Of a stretch of 64,000 bases of DNA, positions 1 to 9,222 are shown in pieces. The notes under the pieces were generated by a model. That model was not told where the DNA came from. It searched no databases and saw only the letters and a program-made list of their open reading frames with translations. Positions within the stretch are counted from its first letter, which is position 1. Every line of letters starts with the position of its first letter. Both the position numbers and the translations under genes were made by a program. This DNA is from JAWXBT01 sp964523015 (lineage in GTDB: Bacteria > Bdellovibrionota_C > UBA2361 > J135): positions 1 to 64,000 of the forward strand of contig CAZFXN010000001.1 of assembly GCA_964523015.1 (NCBI GenBank), written 5' to 3'.

Positions 1-84
1 AGCCTCCCCACCCAAGCTTCGCTTGGGGGCCCCTTAAAGGGGCTACTATAGTAATCGTCTCAAACATTTTGACAATTACTATAG
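1..84 (-). repeat. Structured dispersed element, copy A (truncated by window edge)
   Basis: Read on the minus strand, this starts with a hairpin (arms 71-84 and 46-59, 14 pairs including one G-T) whose loop holds AAAATGTTTGAGAC (57-70). After 13 nt comes a 43-nt segment (43 down to 1) with two palindromes. The loop motif and the 43-nt segment recur exactly, with the same 13-nt spacing, at 60862-60875 and 60889-60931 on the plus strand. The element runs off the left edge. It lies just downstream of the ROK gene, so the first hairpin could also end that transcript. The function is unknown. Confidence 0.7.
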
Positions 85-93
85 AATATTAGA

Positions 94-1005
94 CTAGAAC
101 TTTCGTTTAGCAAGCAGTGCCGCACCTATTGCACCAGCACTATCTCCCAGAGTCGACCTAGAAATAACTATTGAACTTTTTGACAATGGAAGCGATTTTC
201 TCAGAGCTGGAATAGCTTGGGTATAGATTACTTCGATATTACTTAGCCCTCCTCCGATTACTACGATATCTGGGTCAATGATTGTAATTGCTGATTTTAA
301 GCCACCTACTAAAAAAGTAATAAATCGCGACATGGTTTCACTGGCATTAGGATCTTTATTATTCTCTGCTAATTTTGAAATTTCGACTAGTGGTAAGACT
401 TGCCCTGTCTTTTCAAAATAATAATTTTCAAGCGCTGGTCCTGAAATTACGGTTTTATAACATCCTCTAGATCCACAGTGACACTGCTCTCCACCTGGCT
501 CTGCCTCTAGATGTCCCCACTCTAAAAATGCGCCGTTCTGACTTGAAATTAGATCTTGTGAGTACGTAAGACCGCCTCCTATTCCAGTCCCTAGGATGAC
601 TCCAAAAACACTTTGAATCCCTTTGCCAGCACCATATGTAGCTTCGGCTAAGGTAAATAGTCGCGTATCATTTTCTATATATACTGGGAGATTAAGCTTA
701 CTAGATAGATCGCGCTCAATGTCCTGACCAACTAGATAATCAAGACGACTGATTGAAACAATTGCCGGATTATTATGAACTACAACAATACCTGGAATAC
801 CGATCCCAACTGATGAAACTTCTCCTTTTGATTTAGCTATTAGCTCTTTAAGATTATCAACTAAAATATTTACAAAGTCAGAATAACTTGGGGATTTTGG
901 CGTAGCAATTCGGAATTCAGAAACTACCTCTGGCTTTTCAGTAAAGTGTACAGTGGCAAAATGAATCTTGGTACCACCGATATCAACACCAAGATTAAGT
1001 TTCAC
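94..1005 (-). CDS. ROK-family sugar kinase (glucokinase / N-acetylhexosamine kinase type)
   Basis: This is a cytoplasmic kinase expected to phosphorylate a hexose or N-acetylhexosamine with ATP. The 303 residues match the usual ROK length. Visible motifs are the N-terminal phosphate loop GVDIGGTK (residues 6-13), IENDT (110-114) with the catalytic-base Asp, GTGIGGG (139-145), WGH (163-165) and the ROK zinc signature CHCGSRGC (175-182). All residues expected of an active enzyme are present. The start is GTG and no strong ribosome binding site is seen. No HTH domain is present, so it is not an ROK repressor. No sugar transport or catabolism genes flank it, so the substrate cannot be assigned. 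Confidence 0.9.
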   Translation of the reverse strand: MKLNLGVDIGGTKIHFATVHFTEKPEVVSEFRIATPKSPSYSDFVNILVDNLKELIAKSKGEVSSVGIGIPGIVVVHNNPAIVSISRLDYLVGQDIERDLSSKLNLPVYIENDTRLFTLAEATYGAGKGIQSVFGVILGTGIGGGLTYSQDLISSQNGAFLEWGHLEAEPGGEQCHCGSRGCYKTVISGPALENYYFEKTGQVLPLVEISKLAENNKDPNASETMSRFITFLVGGLKSAITIIDPDIVVIGGGLSNIEVIYTQAIPALRKSLPLSKSSIVISRSTLGDSAGAIGAALLAKRKF

Positions 1006-1098
1006 AAATCTGAATCCATTTGCATCAATAGTTAAATAAATAAATAAATGGAAACACTGGAGGAAGCGGAGACCTCGGAGTTATACAAATATACTAGC

Positions 1099-1623
1099 TT
1101 AATTAGCTGACAAGTTAGGCTCATCAACCTGTCCAACCTGAGCAGATTCAGCAGGAATTGCACTTACTGTATGGGTAATCACTCCAACTTCAGATGACTG
1201 TACAAGCACCGCGTTACAAGCAAGCTCAATACATAGGAGATCTCGTGGTCCAAGCTTTATTCGACGTCGCTCCTCTTCAGAGCGTCCGGTAACTATGCGT
1301 AACCAACAAACCTCTTCGCCACTCAGACGATTGTTAGCGCCCTTTGGTTTGTCACGATAAAGTTTGATAAGAATGTCTCCATCCTTTCCACGCATGATTA
1401 TATTTTCATCTAGTGACTCTACGCCGTAAAGAAATGCTCGAGCTGTTGCCCAAAGGCCACCGATCGCTTCGAGTGGGACAATTAATTCTACTGCACCGGC
1501 GCCATCAGGTTGAGCCTCTCCATTTATAACTGGCTCATAGTATAGTTTTAAACCATTACTTCCTGGTATTAGTTCAAGACGACCAAACGATTTGTTAATA
1601 GTAAATGTTATTGCAGAACCCAT
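1099..1623 (-). CDS. Hypothetical protein, about 174 aa
   Basis: I do not recognise the family. The frame stays open upstream to 1680, but the ATG at 1623 directly follows an AGGAGG site, so it is the better start. The protein begins MGSAITFTINKSFGRLEL and looks like a mixed alpha/beta soluble protein without a signal peptide or membrane segment. It has a charged central part (residues about 75-125) and a hydrophobic, Ser/Val-rich C-terminus. It is a single gene on the minus strand between the ROK gene and the secretion-system coupling genes, with no evident operon partner. Confidence 0.7.
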   Translation of the reverse strand: MGSAITFTINKSFGRLELIPGSNGLKLYYEPVINGEAQPDGAGAVELIVPLEAIGGLWATARAFLYGVESLDENIIMRGKDGDILIKLYRDKPKGANNRLSGEEVCWLRIVTGRSEEERRRIKLGPRDLLCIELACNAVLVQSSEVGVITHTVSAIPAESAQVGQVDEPNLSAN

Positions 1624-1915
1624 AACCTCCTCTTTCCTTATGGACCTAAAAAATTTGTACGAAACTCCTTGCCGGTTCAATTGCCGAAACAGTACCTACT
1701 GTATCAGTGTGCTCACATCCTGTTATGCACAAACTCTCCGTTGAGAGCGCATACTTAGGAGAATAACCACTAAATCCTATTATGCTTTGGTATACAACAT
1801 ACAGTAAATCTTTAAAAATGTCTTAGAAAGGTAGTTCATAACTATCTTGCATTAATATAGTAATCCCAAAAACATATCTATCACAATAACTATCTGTAAT
1901 TACTAGCATAAAAAA
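1624..1915. other. Non-coding gap, about 290 bp
   Basis: This AT-rich gap lies between the unknown gene starting at 1623 and the end of the coupling-protein gene at 1916. It contains a short hairpin, CTCTCcgttGAGAG, near 1735. I see no credible ORF, tRNA or strong terminator. Confidence 0.5.
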
Positions 1916-4102
1916 CTAATGCTTGTTCTTTGATCTATCTTTTACGTACTTCTCTTTGACTTCCCTAAGGGAGTTTATCTCTTTGCCATCGGTATCCTTA
2001 TTATCTCTGTTCATCTTATCACTACCGGCTGCATTTTGCTTTGGAGAAGTTCCAGCATCTTTATTCGGTGAGTTTGGTGAAATAGTAGCCGATGGCGGTT
2101 CTACAGCAGTCACTCGTCCACGGCCTCTACCTCCTGGCATAATGCTTAATCTAAATGGACTATTGTCTGGTGGAATCTCTTTTTTCTCAGTTTCAGTCTT
2201 AGGTGCTGGTGTATTTGTATTAGATCCATAACTCTGAGGTCCAGAAAACGAATCCTCTTTTCTGCGACCAGTAGTTTCAGATTGTTCAGTATTTAAGATC
2301 TGTTCATCAACCCAATCAGCTAATCCGAGTTCATCTTTTTCAAATCTTTCTAGCCTTGGAATAAATTCTCTCCCTAGCCAGCTATCAGGAATATCAGAAT
2401 CAAACCAAAGGCAGCGTCCCTTTCTGACTCGACCATCTCCTAAATCAAACCAAGCTAATCCTTTTTCTGCAGACATCTCATGTTTTAATTCTTCAGGACT
2501 TACTAGATCCTCTTCATCTTCAGATAAACTTACTGTTTCAGATTCGCCACCAGAGGACCGTGCCTCTAAGTCAAATAACCCTTTGACCTCTTTTTGTAAA
2601 CGGCTGTAAGTCACACCCGCACCAATTGTCTTTTTAGTAGTGGTTACCTTACCGATCCATTCCGCCATATCTGCGGCGGTACGGTTATCACCAACACGCA
2701 TAGTGACTTTAAGGTTGACGTTGGCCATTACCCGCTCATAAAAAGCTTCACTAAGCCCCATTGCACTATCAGTTAAGCCGCCAGCCGATTGCGCACCGAA
2801 CAGAAGAGCAAAGCGGCCTTTTCGTGCAAGCTCAAAGAGGTTGGCCCAGCTTGGTCCAAAGGTAGATGATCCTTCATCGATTACAACTAGATGTGGATCT
2901 TCAAGATTGAGTTCACGAGAAGAGGTAATTTCACCGATTGAAACTTCTAGATCTTCACGAAAGACTTTAACCATCCGTGCTGCAGATTCAGCTTCCTCAA
3001 GTCGAGGTAACATAAAGTAAATTATCTTCCCTCTTAGAATCGCATCAGTTAAAACAAGATCTGTATGTCTAGTACAAAACATCTGACCAGATTCACTACC
3101 TGCAATCGCATGAAGCTCTGAAGATATACCCCGTAAATTGTCTGTAATCCGCGCTGAATCGAGCATCCCTTTTGGATTTCTATAACTTGAAGCCAAATGT
3201 CCAAGCTCAACTAGCGCTTGCTTTGCTCCAATCTTATGCAGCAATCTTCTTAGATGCGGATAGGAAACATTAAAAGCTGAAAGAGCTACGGCTATATCTT
3301 TAATTGACCATGACAAGCCAAAACTTTCCATTGCTCTAACCATTCGATAGATAGCATCAGCAGCTAATCGATCATAATGTTTTGTCACACTCTGATCTGA
3401 AGTTGGAGGCAATCCAGCTCTTAGCACTTTACGAGCCTTAACGTCGGCACGTTGATCAGTTTGAACAAAGTTATAGCTATGAACGGTATCAAAAGGATCT
3501 ACTACTATTAGATCTTCAATTCGCCCTGTAATCATGGCCATAAAAATAATATGGGCTAAGGTACCTGAATCTCTTTTGGCATCGATAAAAGTAAGTCCGC
3601 TAGCTCTACCACGAGCCATCTGTTGAAAAATTATTGATTCTAACCAGAGTGTTTTTCCGACACCTGTTTTTGCAAAGACGGCGGCGTGAGTACAAAGATC
3701 ATCTTCATTGATCCAGATCGGCTCACCAGTATCTACTTCAAAACCGATTAGATACTTATCAATCATCGTCTTGCCCTTGGCCCGACACTCTGCAAGAGCT
3801 TTGGCTATACAATCTCTCTTAGGTGGCATACCTAATACCGGCCGTCCACCTCTTTTTAAACTCTCTTTTTGACGTTCCTTTTCAAGCCAAATTCCAGAGG
3901 TAAAATGTTTTACAGTATTAGCAAAGGCGAATGTAGGAATTAACCCTAAGGCAAAAAGAAGTGCCGGTGATAATTGAGAGCCTAGTGGTGTTGCTGCTAA
4001 ACCTAGCGTTCCAAAGGCAGCTAATGTTGACATGGAGATACTTTTTTGGCGTTGCTCCTGTTGAGTCTCTGCCAGTGAAGTAACTTGATAATCACGTGCC
4101 AT
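1916..4102 (-). CDS. Type IV secretion coupling ATPase, VirD4/TrbC/DotL-like
   Basis: This is an inner-membrane AAA+ ATPase that would recruit substrates and feed them to the secretion channel. The 728-residue protein has an N-terminal hydrophobic region (about 27-62, probably two membrane helices), a Walker A motif TGVGKT (about 145-150) and a Walker B motif LVVIDEG (about 404-410). A Ser/Pro/charged tail from about 590 is probably disordered and could bind adaptors. The ATPase core resembles the I-type family (R64 TrbC, Legionella DotL/IcmO) more than F-type TraD, judged by motif spacing and the partner gene. It lies 11 bp downstream of the membrane-partner gene and is divergent from the channel genes. 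Confidence 0.8.
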   Translation of the reverse strand: MARDYQVTSLAETQQEQRQKSISMSTLAAFGTLGLAATPLGSQLSPALLFALGLIPTFAFANTVKHFTSGIWLEKERQKESLKRGGRPVLGMPPKRDCIAKALAECRAKGKTMIDKYLIGFEVDTGEPIWINEDDLCTHAAVFAKTGVGKTLWLESIIFQQMARGRASGLTFIDAKRDSGTLAHIIFMAMITGRIEDLIVVDPFDTVHSYNFVQTDQRADVKARKVLRAGLPPTSDQSVTKHYDRLAADAIYRMVRAMESFGLSWSIKDIAVALSAFNVSYPHLRRLLHKIGAKQALVELGHLASSYRNPKGMLDSARITDNLRGISSELHAIAGSESGQMFCTRHTDLVLTDAILRGKIIYFMLPRLEEAESAARMVKVFREDLEVSIGEITSSRELNLEDPHLVVIDEGSSTFGPSWANLFELARKGRFALLFGAQSAGGLTDSAMGLSEAFYERVMANVNLKVTMRVGDNRTAADMAEWIGKVTTTKKTIGAGVTYSRLQKEVKGLFDLEARSSGGESETVSLSEDEEDLVSPEELKHEMSAEKGLAWFDLGDGRVRKGRCLWFDSDIPDSWLGREFIPRLERFEKDELGLADWVDEQILNTEQSETTGRRKEDSFSGPQSYGSNTNTPAPKTETEKKEIPPDNSPFRLSIMPGGRGRGRVTAVEPPSATISPNSPNKDAGTSPKQNAAGSDKMNRDNKDTDGKEINSLREVKEKYVKDRSKNKH

Positions 4103-4113
4103 AAATAATAACC

Positions 4114-6108
4114 TTAAAATGTCTCAGCGGTATTTAAATCAATATCATCTAAAGATTCGCCTCGCTTAAATTTCTCAAACTCTTCCATATTATCGACTGA
4201 AGTAACTGAGAAAACTTGATCATACTTATGGGCCCAATTAACTCCCCATCGATCAATTAATCTTGTAGCTCTTAATGCTACCATTCCAGAGTGACACTCA
4301 CTTGCATCTTCTAAACTTCCATAACTTTCTGTATCACGTCTGACTGCTAAGTGAATAATTGAGTTATCTGAGACTGTACTATCCCCTACTCTTCGGCCAA
4401 GCCAACTATAATAGTTAAGAACATCTCTTAGTGGGGACCAGTCTGCTACTATCTTAGGATCAAGTTTATGATCTTTAGACAGCTTTGAAATTTGATCTGT
4501 TGTTAGTGGCGTATAGATCTTTTGATAATCAGGGATTTTGCCTATCCCAGTGGTTGCTATTTCAGCCAGAGTTAATTGCTGACGATGACTTACTGCTGCA
4601 ACAAGATGGGCTAGTCGTGCTAAAACTTTTGACTCAATGTTATTTGTAAAATAAGGGATTAATTTATTAAGTGGGACATACAGAACTGTCCCTTGTGTGA
4701 TAAATCCCTTTAACTTATCAGCACTCTGAACCATCAGATCATCGATAAAACCCTTACTCCACCGAGCGTGAATCTCACAAATTAATCCATAGAGCTCAAC
4801 TTCCTCACCAACAATTTTTAATTCATGTGGACAAGCCATTAAAAGTTCAACCCATTGACGGGCAGCTCTAGTTTGGGGGGTTAGATCAAGAGTGAATTTT
4901 ACCGGTCCATATACGCTCTTTCTAGAAGCATAAATGATCGCTCGACGAATAGTATTCCTCTCTGAATAAGTAAAATCAGTGTCTAAATCAGGTACAGAAT
5001 GTAATACGGACCGGGCACAAAGTTGAGGAAAAATTGAGGTTCGAAAAAATCTATGTCCCTCATCAGTATAGGCCATTACCTTTCCAGCTTCGTGAGCCAA
5101 TACGATCGCAGCTAACTCCTTAGCTGAAAGTTCAGTAATTGCAAGCTTCCACTCAGAGGAGAGGACTCTATTAAACGACAGTTTTAACTTTGAAATATAC
5201 TGTTCGGGTGTCATTTGCTCTTCAGAAACGGGGTCAACACCTAGGGTATTTAGAGTCTCGATATTATCTTTATACTTGCAATATGTCTCTCTTAGAGAAA
5301 GAGCAGCATCAAGCACTAGTGCTGCATGATTTGTCAAAGTTGTATTTTTGTAAGCAGCTTCTAAAAGTGCATATTCATTTCGTAATGCCACAAATGCAGG
5401 CCAAGTTTTATAAGCACAGAGGATGCCTGCTAAATAAGTATTAGTTGAATTAGCAGCTCCATAATGCTCTAAAATCTTTCCAAGTGGAGATACTTTAACC
5501 GCTGCTGCTGTTGAAATTTTGGGACATGCTAAACCTGGGACCAGAACATCCGGTGCTCCGAATGTATTGATTTTTTTAAGATCTCCTCTAATACCTGAGT
5601 AAAATAATCGACCATTTGTTTGTCTCCCAAGAATATCTTTAGAAAAATATACCTGCCAAGTTCTCATGCTCCACATAAATGCGATCAAGATAGCTAAAGC
5701 ACAGAACTTCCACCAAGCGACTATAAGAAAAACGGCTCTGATTAATCCTTTATGCAGCCCTATCCATGACTCTGAAACAAAATCTCCAGTTGCTGGAACT
5801 ATTCCTGAAGAATCTACCAGGATCGAAGTTAAGGAGAGAAATGATTCACTAGACCCTCGACCAAGTTTTCCCTCAAGCCACTCTGCATAATAGGCTCGAT
5901 CTGCATCTAGTTGTTGAATATGAGTAGATCTTTTCTGTCGAAGAAGTTCCTGATCCTCTCCTTTATAGAAAACACCAGCTGAGAGTATATACAGAATGAA
6001 GATCGCGAGTAATCCTAAACCTACAAGATAAAAGATCGGATTAATCTTCTTCCGACTTCCTCTCGCATTAGAAATATCTTTTTTTTCACGACCTGATAGG
6101 GAGCTCAA
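4114..6108 (-). CDS. Large membrane partner of the coupling ATPase, possibly DotM/TrbA-like
   Basis: The 664-residue protein has a membrane helix at about 24-46, a second hydrophobic stretch at about 125-148 and a long, mostly helical cytoplasmic domain with no nucleotide-binding motif. Its place directly upstream of a DotL-like ATPase, together with two N-terminal membrane segments, recalls the icmP(dotM)-icmO(dotL) and R64 trbA-trbC pairs. DotM is only about 380 residues, so this would be an enlarged member, and the assignment rests mainly on context. The start is TTG, six bases after an AAGAGG site. The two genes almost certainly form an operon. Confidence 0.55.
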   Translation of the reverse strand: MSSLSGREKKDISNARGSRKKINPIFYLVGLGLLAIFILYILSAGVFYKGEDQELLRQKRSTHIQQLDADRAYYAEWLEGKLGRGSSESFLSLTSILVDSSGIVPATGDFVSESWIGLHKGLIRAVFLIVAWWKFCALAILIAFMWSMRTWQVYFSKDILGRQTNGRLFYSGIRGDLKKINTFGAPDVLVPGLACPKISTAAAVKVSPLGKILEHYGAANSTNTYLAGILCAYKTWPAFVALRNEYALLEAAYKNTTLTNHAALVLDAALSLRETYCKYKDNIETLNTLGVDPVSEEQMTPEQYISKLKLSFNRVLSSEWKLAITELSAKELAAIVLAHEAGKVMAYTDEGHRFFRTSIFPQLCARSVLHSVPDLDTDFTYSERNTIRRAIIYASRKSVYGPVKFTLDLTPQTRAARQWVELLMACPHELKIVGEEVELYGLICEIHARWSKGFIDDLMVQSADKLKGFITQGTVLYVPLNKLIPYFTNNIESKVLARLAHLVAAVSHRQQLTLAEIATTGIGKIPDYQKIYTPLTTDQISKLSKDHKLDPKIVADWSPLRDVLNYYSWLGRRVGDSTVSDNSIIHLAVRRDTESYGSLEDASECHSGMVALRATRLIDRWGVNWAHKYDQVFSVTSVDNMEEFEKFKRGESLDDIDLNTAETF

Positions 6109-6323
6109 CTATAACCTCTTTAGATTGCCTTTTAAAATAAAACCAATACTGATCAAGCTGCTTATTTTATCGACGTAACATCAAAAAATCAAACGATTTC
6201 AAGTCAGTGACTTACTCGAGAGCACACACCAACTCCTATGCATATTATTGTCAATTTTTGGCTTAGGGTGCCTTAACCAGTTAATAGAGCATACGAAAAT
6301 CTATTAGAACTTAGGACTCTTTC
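6109..6323. promoter_or_regulatory. Divergent promoter region of the secretion cluster
   Basis: This gap separates the minus-strand coupling genes from the plus-strand channel genes, so it must hold promoters for at least one direction. A sigma-70-like candidate on the plus strand is TTGGCT (6258-6263), a 17-nt spacer and TTAATA (6281-6286), about 38 bp before the ATG at 6324. No operator palindrome is obvious. Confidence 0.35.
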
Positions 6324-7094
6324 ATGAGAGCAGTCACCATAACTCCCGGTGAGGTCAAGCGTATCATGGATCTGAGATTTAAAAAATATATTATTTTCAG
6401 CTACTTACATAATCTAGTAAGGAGCTCTCTGTGCTCATTTTTACAGCTTTTTATATTCTTATTCTTACCACCACTATTAACTGTAATATTTTATATCTCG
6501 ATAGGTTACACCGATGTAATTCCTCCTCATAACACTACCCAGGAAAGATCTGTCACTTCAGCACATTACAGACGTGCTGGAGTAATTGAGTTTAAAAGTT
6601 GGGTAGATAGTTCGGAATTTCGTTCTAAAAAAATTGATCGGGCGGCAATCAAAGAGAGAGTCCTAAGGTACAACAAGCTTACTGAAAAGCAAGCTAAGGA
6701 ATTTTCTCAATCACTGCCACCTTTACCTCAGTGTGATCGATCTCAAACTCTGATCAACAAAGATCAGATTAAAAGTTTGAGTAGAAATGGAAAATTCCAA
6801 ATTGATCTACTCTTCTACGCTCCTCGTGATGGAGAAACTCGTTCAGCTGCAGAGATGTGGTTTGGAGAGGTGGTCGCTTATGAACCTGAGAGTCCTACTA
6901 CTAAGAGTAGATTGGGCAATCTTTTAGGTCTTAAGTGTTTACCGACGAGAATTGTTCTAACTAATAAAGGGCTTGAGTTTAGAACAGCTGAATCTGCTTT
7001 GAAGGTAAGAGCTAAAGATGCAGATCAGAGAGGCAAGATTTTTCAAAGAGAGATCAAACAGGTTCGTAAAGATTTTGCTTATAAAGATAAGTAA
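6324..7094 (+). CDS. Hypothetical membrane-anchored protein of the secretion cluster
   Basis: I do not recognise this 256-residue protein. It has one strong hydrophobic segment at about residues 38-62, flanked by positive charges, followed by a hydrophilic domain of about 190 residues rich in Lys/Arg and ending in a charged helix. This suggests a single-pass protein with an extracytoplasmic domain. The ATG at 6324 follows TTAGGA by seven bases and was preferred to the internal ATG at 6366. It is the first plus-strand gene of the cluster and is separated from the next by a hairpin, so it may be transcribed separately. Confidence 0.65.
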   Translation: MRAVTITPGEVKRIMDLRFKKYIIFSYLHNLVRSSLCSFLQLFIFLFLPPLLTVIFYISIGYTDVIPPHNTTQERSVTSAHYRRAGVIEFKSWVDSSEFRSKKIDRAAIKERVLRYNKLTEKQAKEFSQSLPPLPQCDRSQTLINKDQIKSLSRNGKFQIDLLFYAPRDGETRSAAEMWFGEVVAYEPESPTTKSRLGNLLGLKCLPTRIVLTNKGLEFRTAESALKVRAKDADQRGKIFQREIKQVRKDFAYKDK

Positions 7095-7115
7095 AATTGC
7101 TGATTTTTTAGGATT

Positions 7116-7144
7116 CTTAAGCACAAGTTTTAGGTTTGCTTAAG
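7116..7144 (+). terminator. Possible weak terminator or attenuator hairpin
   Basis: CTTAAGC (7116-7122) pairs perfectly with GCTTAAG (7138-7144) around a 15-nt loop, shortly after the stop at 7094. There is no clear U-run after the stem, so termination efficiency is doubtful. A direct repeat GCAGACGAAA follows near 7197 and 7207, just before the next gene. Confidence 0.3.
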
Positions 7145-7220
7145 TACTCCCTTCTTAATAGTGCAATGACGGTTTTTCAATGCGTAAAAATTAACGCAGA
7201 CGAAAGGCAGACGAAAAATT

Positions 7221-8309
7221 GTGCAACTAAGAAACATAAAGCGATATCTTTTAATTATTGTCACCTATATCTTGGTGTTATGTCTCGCTGCACCATCACC
7301 ATCTCGCGCTGATATTGATTCAAACATTCCGGGAGGAATTCCTACTTATATAGATGGTGCAAATGATGCCGAATTAAACTGGGCGATCATTTATGAAAAA
7401 ATGATGGCCGAAGTAGAGTGTGTTGATCTTAAAGTGATTGGTGTTTGTCCAGATGAAGAGATCTTATGGGAGTATCGCTTACCGGTTCAGATGGTTGAGA
7501 ACGTAAGGAACGTTGGCGAGACCATGCTTGAGATGCCATATGATAACATCCTGAACTACTATAACTATGAACTTTTCTATATTGATGTTGAAGCTTACGT
7601 TAGGGAAAATACAGGAAACAATGTCTCGGCTATTTCAATAGCTCAGAATCAACAGCGAAGATCGGGACTACACCCGAGCTACAATCAAGGATTATCTTTT
7701 GGACAATCTCATGTTTATTCTCTACCTGATGACTACCCTCCACTGATACTCGAATTGTTCCCTGACTCTTGTAAAACCTGGAGTGAATACGACCCGTTTA
7801 AAACCGATATTTACCCGAACCAAGTTCTATGGAGAATGCCGGAATTTACTGCCTTAGCTCAGATTGGTGCGGACCAAGTTACCCCTTTTGATTGCGCTGC
7901 CTATAGCATGGCAACAGGAGAAACAACTCCTGGATTAATAAATGTCAACGGCATAAGCGGACTAGGAACTGCACTTGCTGCCTCCACCTGCGCTAGTGCT
8001 TGGGGTGGTAAAATCTATCCACTTAACGGCCACTCTTACCATCCAAATCAATTTGTTGGAGATGCCTTGCGATCATTAAAGGCAATTGCTCTCGGACCTT
8101 ACGCAAAAACTTTGCCTGGATATGAGGGAGAAGACACTCACACCTTTGATAAAAGTAAGGATGCTTTAAAGGACGCTTACAATGATTCCGGGTGCATTCA
8201 GTTTGGGGACAAAGACAGTGCTTACGGAAGCAAGTTTCCTAGAGAGTCTTTAGGAAGTGAGGCAATTACGCACTATATACACTGGAAAACTCATTACTGT
8301 TGTTATTAA
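7221..8309 (+). CDS. traU: TraU-like conjugal/T4SS assembly protein
   Basis: F-type TraU is a Cys-rich periplasmic protein needed for pilus or channel assembly. This 362-residue protein has a signal peptide (cleavage probably after SRA, about residue 30), many cysteines, a DPFKTDIYP block and a later GGKIYPLNGHSY block. The second resembles GSMYPFNG in F TraU. The C-terminus ends with an aromatic/Cys motif like the end of TraU. The GTG start fits the signal peptide, though the binding site is weak. The next gene begins 8 bp after the stop. TraU and TraU-like ICE proteins are the only families I recognise for this pattern. Confidence 0.7.
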   Translation: MQLRNIKRYLLIIVTYILVLCLAAPSPSRADIDSNIPGGIPTYIDGANDAELNWAIIYEKMMAEVECVDLKVIGVCPDEEILWEYRLPVQMVENVRNVGETMLEMPYDNILNYYNYELFYIDVEAYVRENTGNNVSAISIAQNQQRRSGLHPSYNQGLSFGQSHVYSLPDDYPPLILELFPDSCKTWSEYDPFKTDIYPNQVLWRMPEFTALAQIGADQVTPFDCAAYSMATGETTPGLINVNGISGLGTALAASTCASAWGGKIYPLNGHSYHPNQFVGDALRSLKAIALGPYAKTLPGYEGEDTHTFDKSKDALKDAYNDSGCIQFGDKDSAYGSKFPRESLGSEAITHYIHWKTHYCCY

Positions 8310-8316
8310 GGAAGTT

Positions 8317-9222
8317 ATGAATTTTAGAGAAAAAGTACTCGGTACAATATTTATTATCTTAGGTCTCACACTAGGACTAACGCTCAGTGCGCGCGGAGAC
8401 TCTCCCGGACAGTTTTTTACTAAGAATTTAGCAACCTGTTTTTATTGTAATGGTGAGAACAGTATTAATTCAGGACTTAAAATAGAAACTCCAAACATGG
8501 AGAATGTAAGAGCAAGGCTAGGGACTGCTCCTATAAAAGGGGAAGAAAATGAAGGAAATGAAGGAAATAAGGAGCAAAAAATTGAAGGGCTTGATGAAAA
8601 AGCTCCTGAGCCATTTAAAGATCTTATGAAAGCTTACGAAAGTGGGAACATGGACAGTGCTTACTCTAAAGCAAAGCGCTGGGTAAAATATCAAGATAAA
8701 GTCCTAAAGAGAACCTCTGATCTATCAGCATTAGTGAAAAAAGCACGTCTTGAGGTCGATGCCGAAGAGGAGATTGAAAAAGATCTAAAAGCACAGGAGG
8801 AATCTAATTCAGGGTCATCTATCGAAGCGTCTTTAAATAAGACTCTTGAAAACGCTGCTTATCCATTAAGACTTTATTTTTTCTTCGATGCAAAATCTGC
8901 CTCATCTATCCAAGGCATTGCTGAGATACAACTTCTAAACGAGAAAACTATCTCGCGTAATGACATAGAAATTATCGGTATAGCTGATGGTGAAGTTTCA
9001 ATTGAAGACCTAGCCGAACTTAAATCATCCACTAAGATAACTTTTCCTGTCAGATTTGATCATGAGTTAGCTAATGCTTTTGAGATCTCTAAACTTCCAT
9101 CACTCGTTGCCATTGACAATTACGATCCAAAGCCAATTTTTTATCGAGGACCATTAGCAATTGAACAGATCTGGGATTTTATAGATTTCTCCCTTAAAAA
9201 AATGAAGGGGAATAAAAGATGA
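8317..9222 (+). CDS. TrbC/TraF-like periplasmic thioredoxin-fold T4SS protein
   Basis: The ATG at 8317 follows AAGGAAG and starts a normal signal peptide. The frame stays open upstream into the traU-like gene, but that extension is unlikely to be used. After a short Cys pair (CFYC, about residue 42), there is a charged coiled-coil-like region (about 65-165), then a thioredoxin-like C-terminal domain (about 180-300) with a cis-Pro-type KLPSLVAI motif and no CXXC catalytic pair. F-type TrbC and TraF have this layout. It follows TraU, as trbC does in the F plasmid, and overlaps the next gene by 4 bp (ATGA). Confidence 0.6.
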   Translation: MNFREKVLGTIFIILGLTLGLTLSARGDSPGQFFTKNLATCFYCNGENSINSGLKIETPNMENVRARLGTAPIKGEENEGNEGNKEQKIEGLDEKAPEPFKDLMKAYESGNMDSAYSKAKRWVKYQDKVLKRTSDLSALVKKARLEVDAEEEIEKDLKAQEESNSGSSIEASLNKTLENAAYPLRLYFFFDAKSASSIQGIAEIQLLNEKTISRNDIEIIGIADGEVSIEDLAELKSSTKITFPVRFDHELANAFEISKLPSLVAIDNYDPKPIFYRGPLAIEQIWDFIDFSLKKMKGNKR

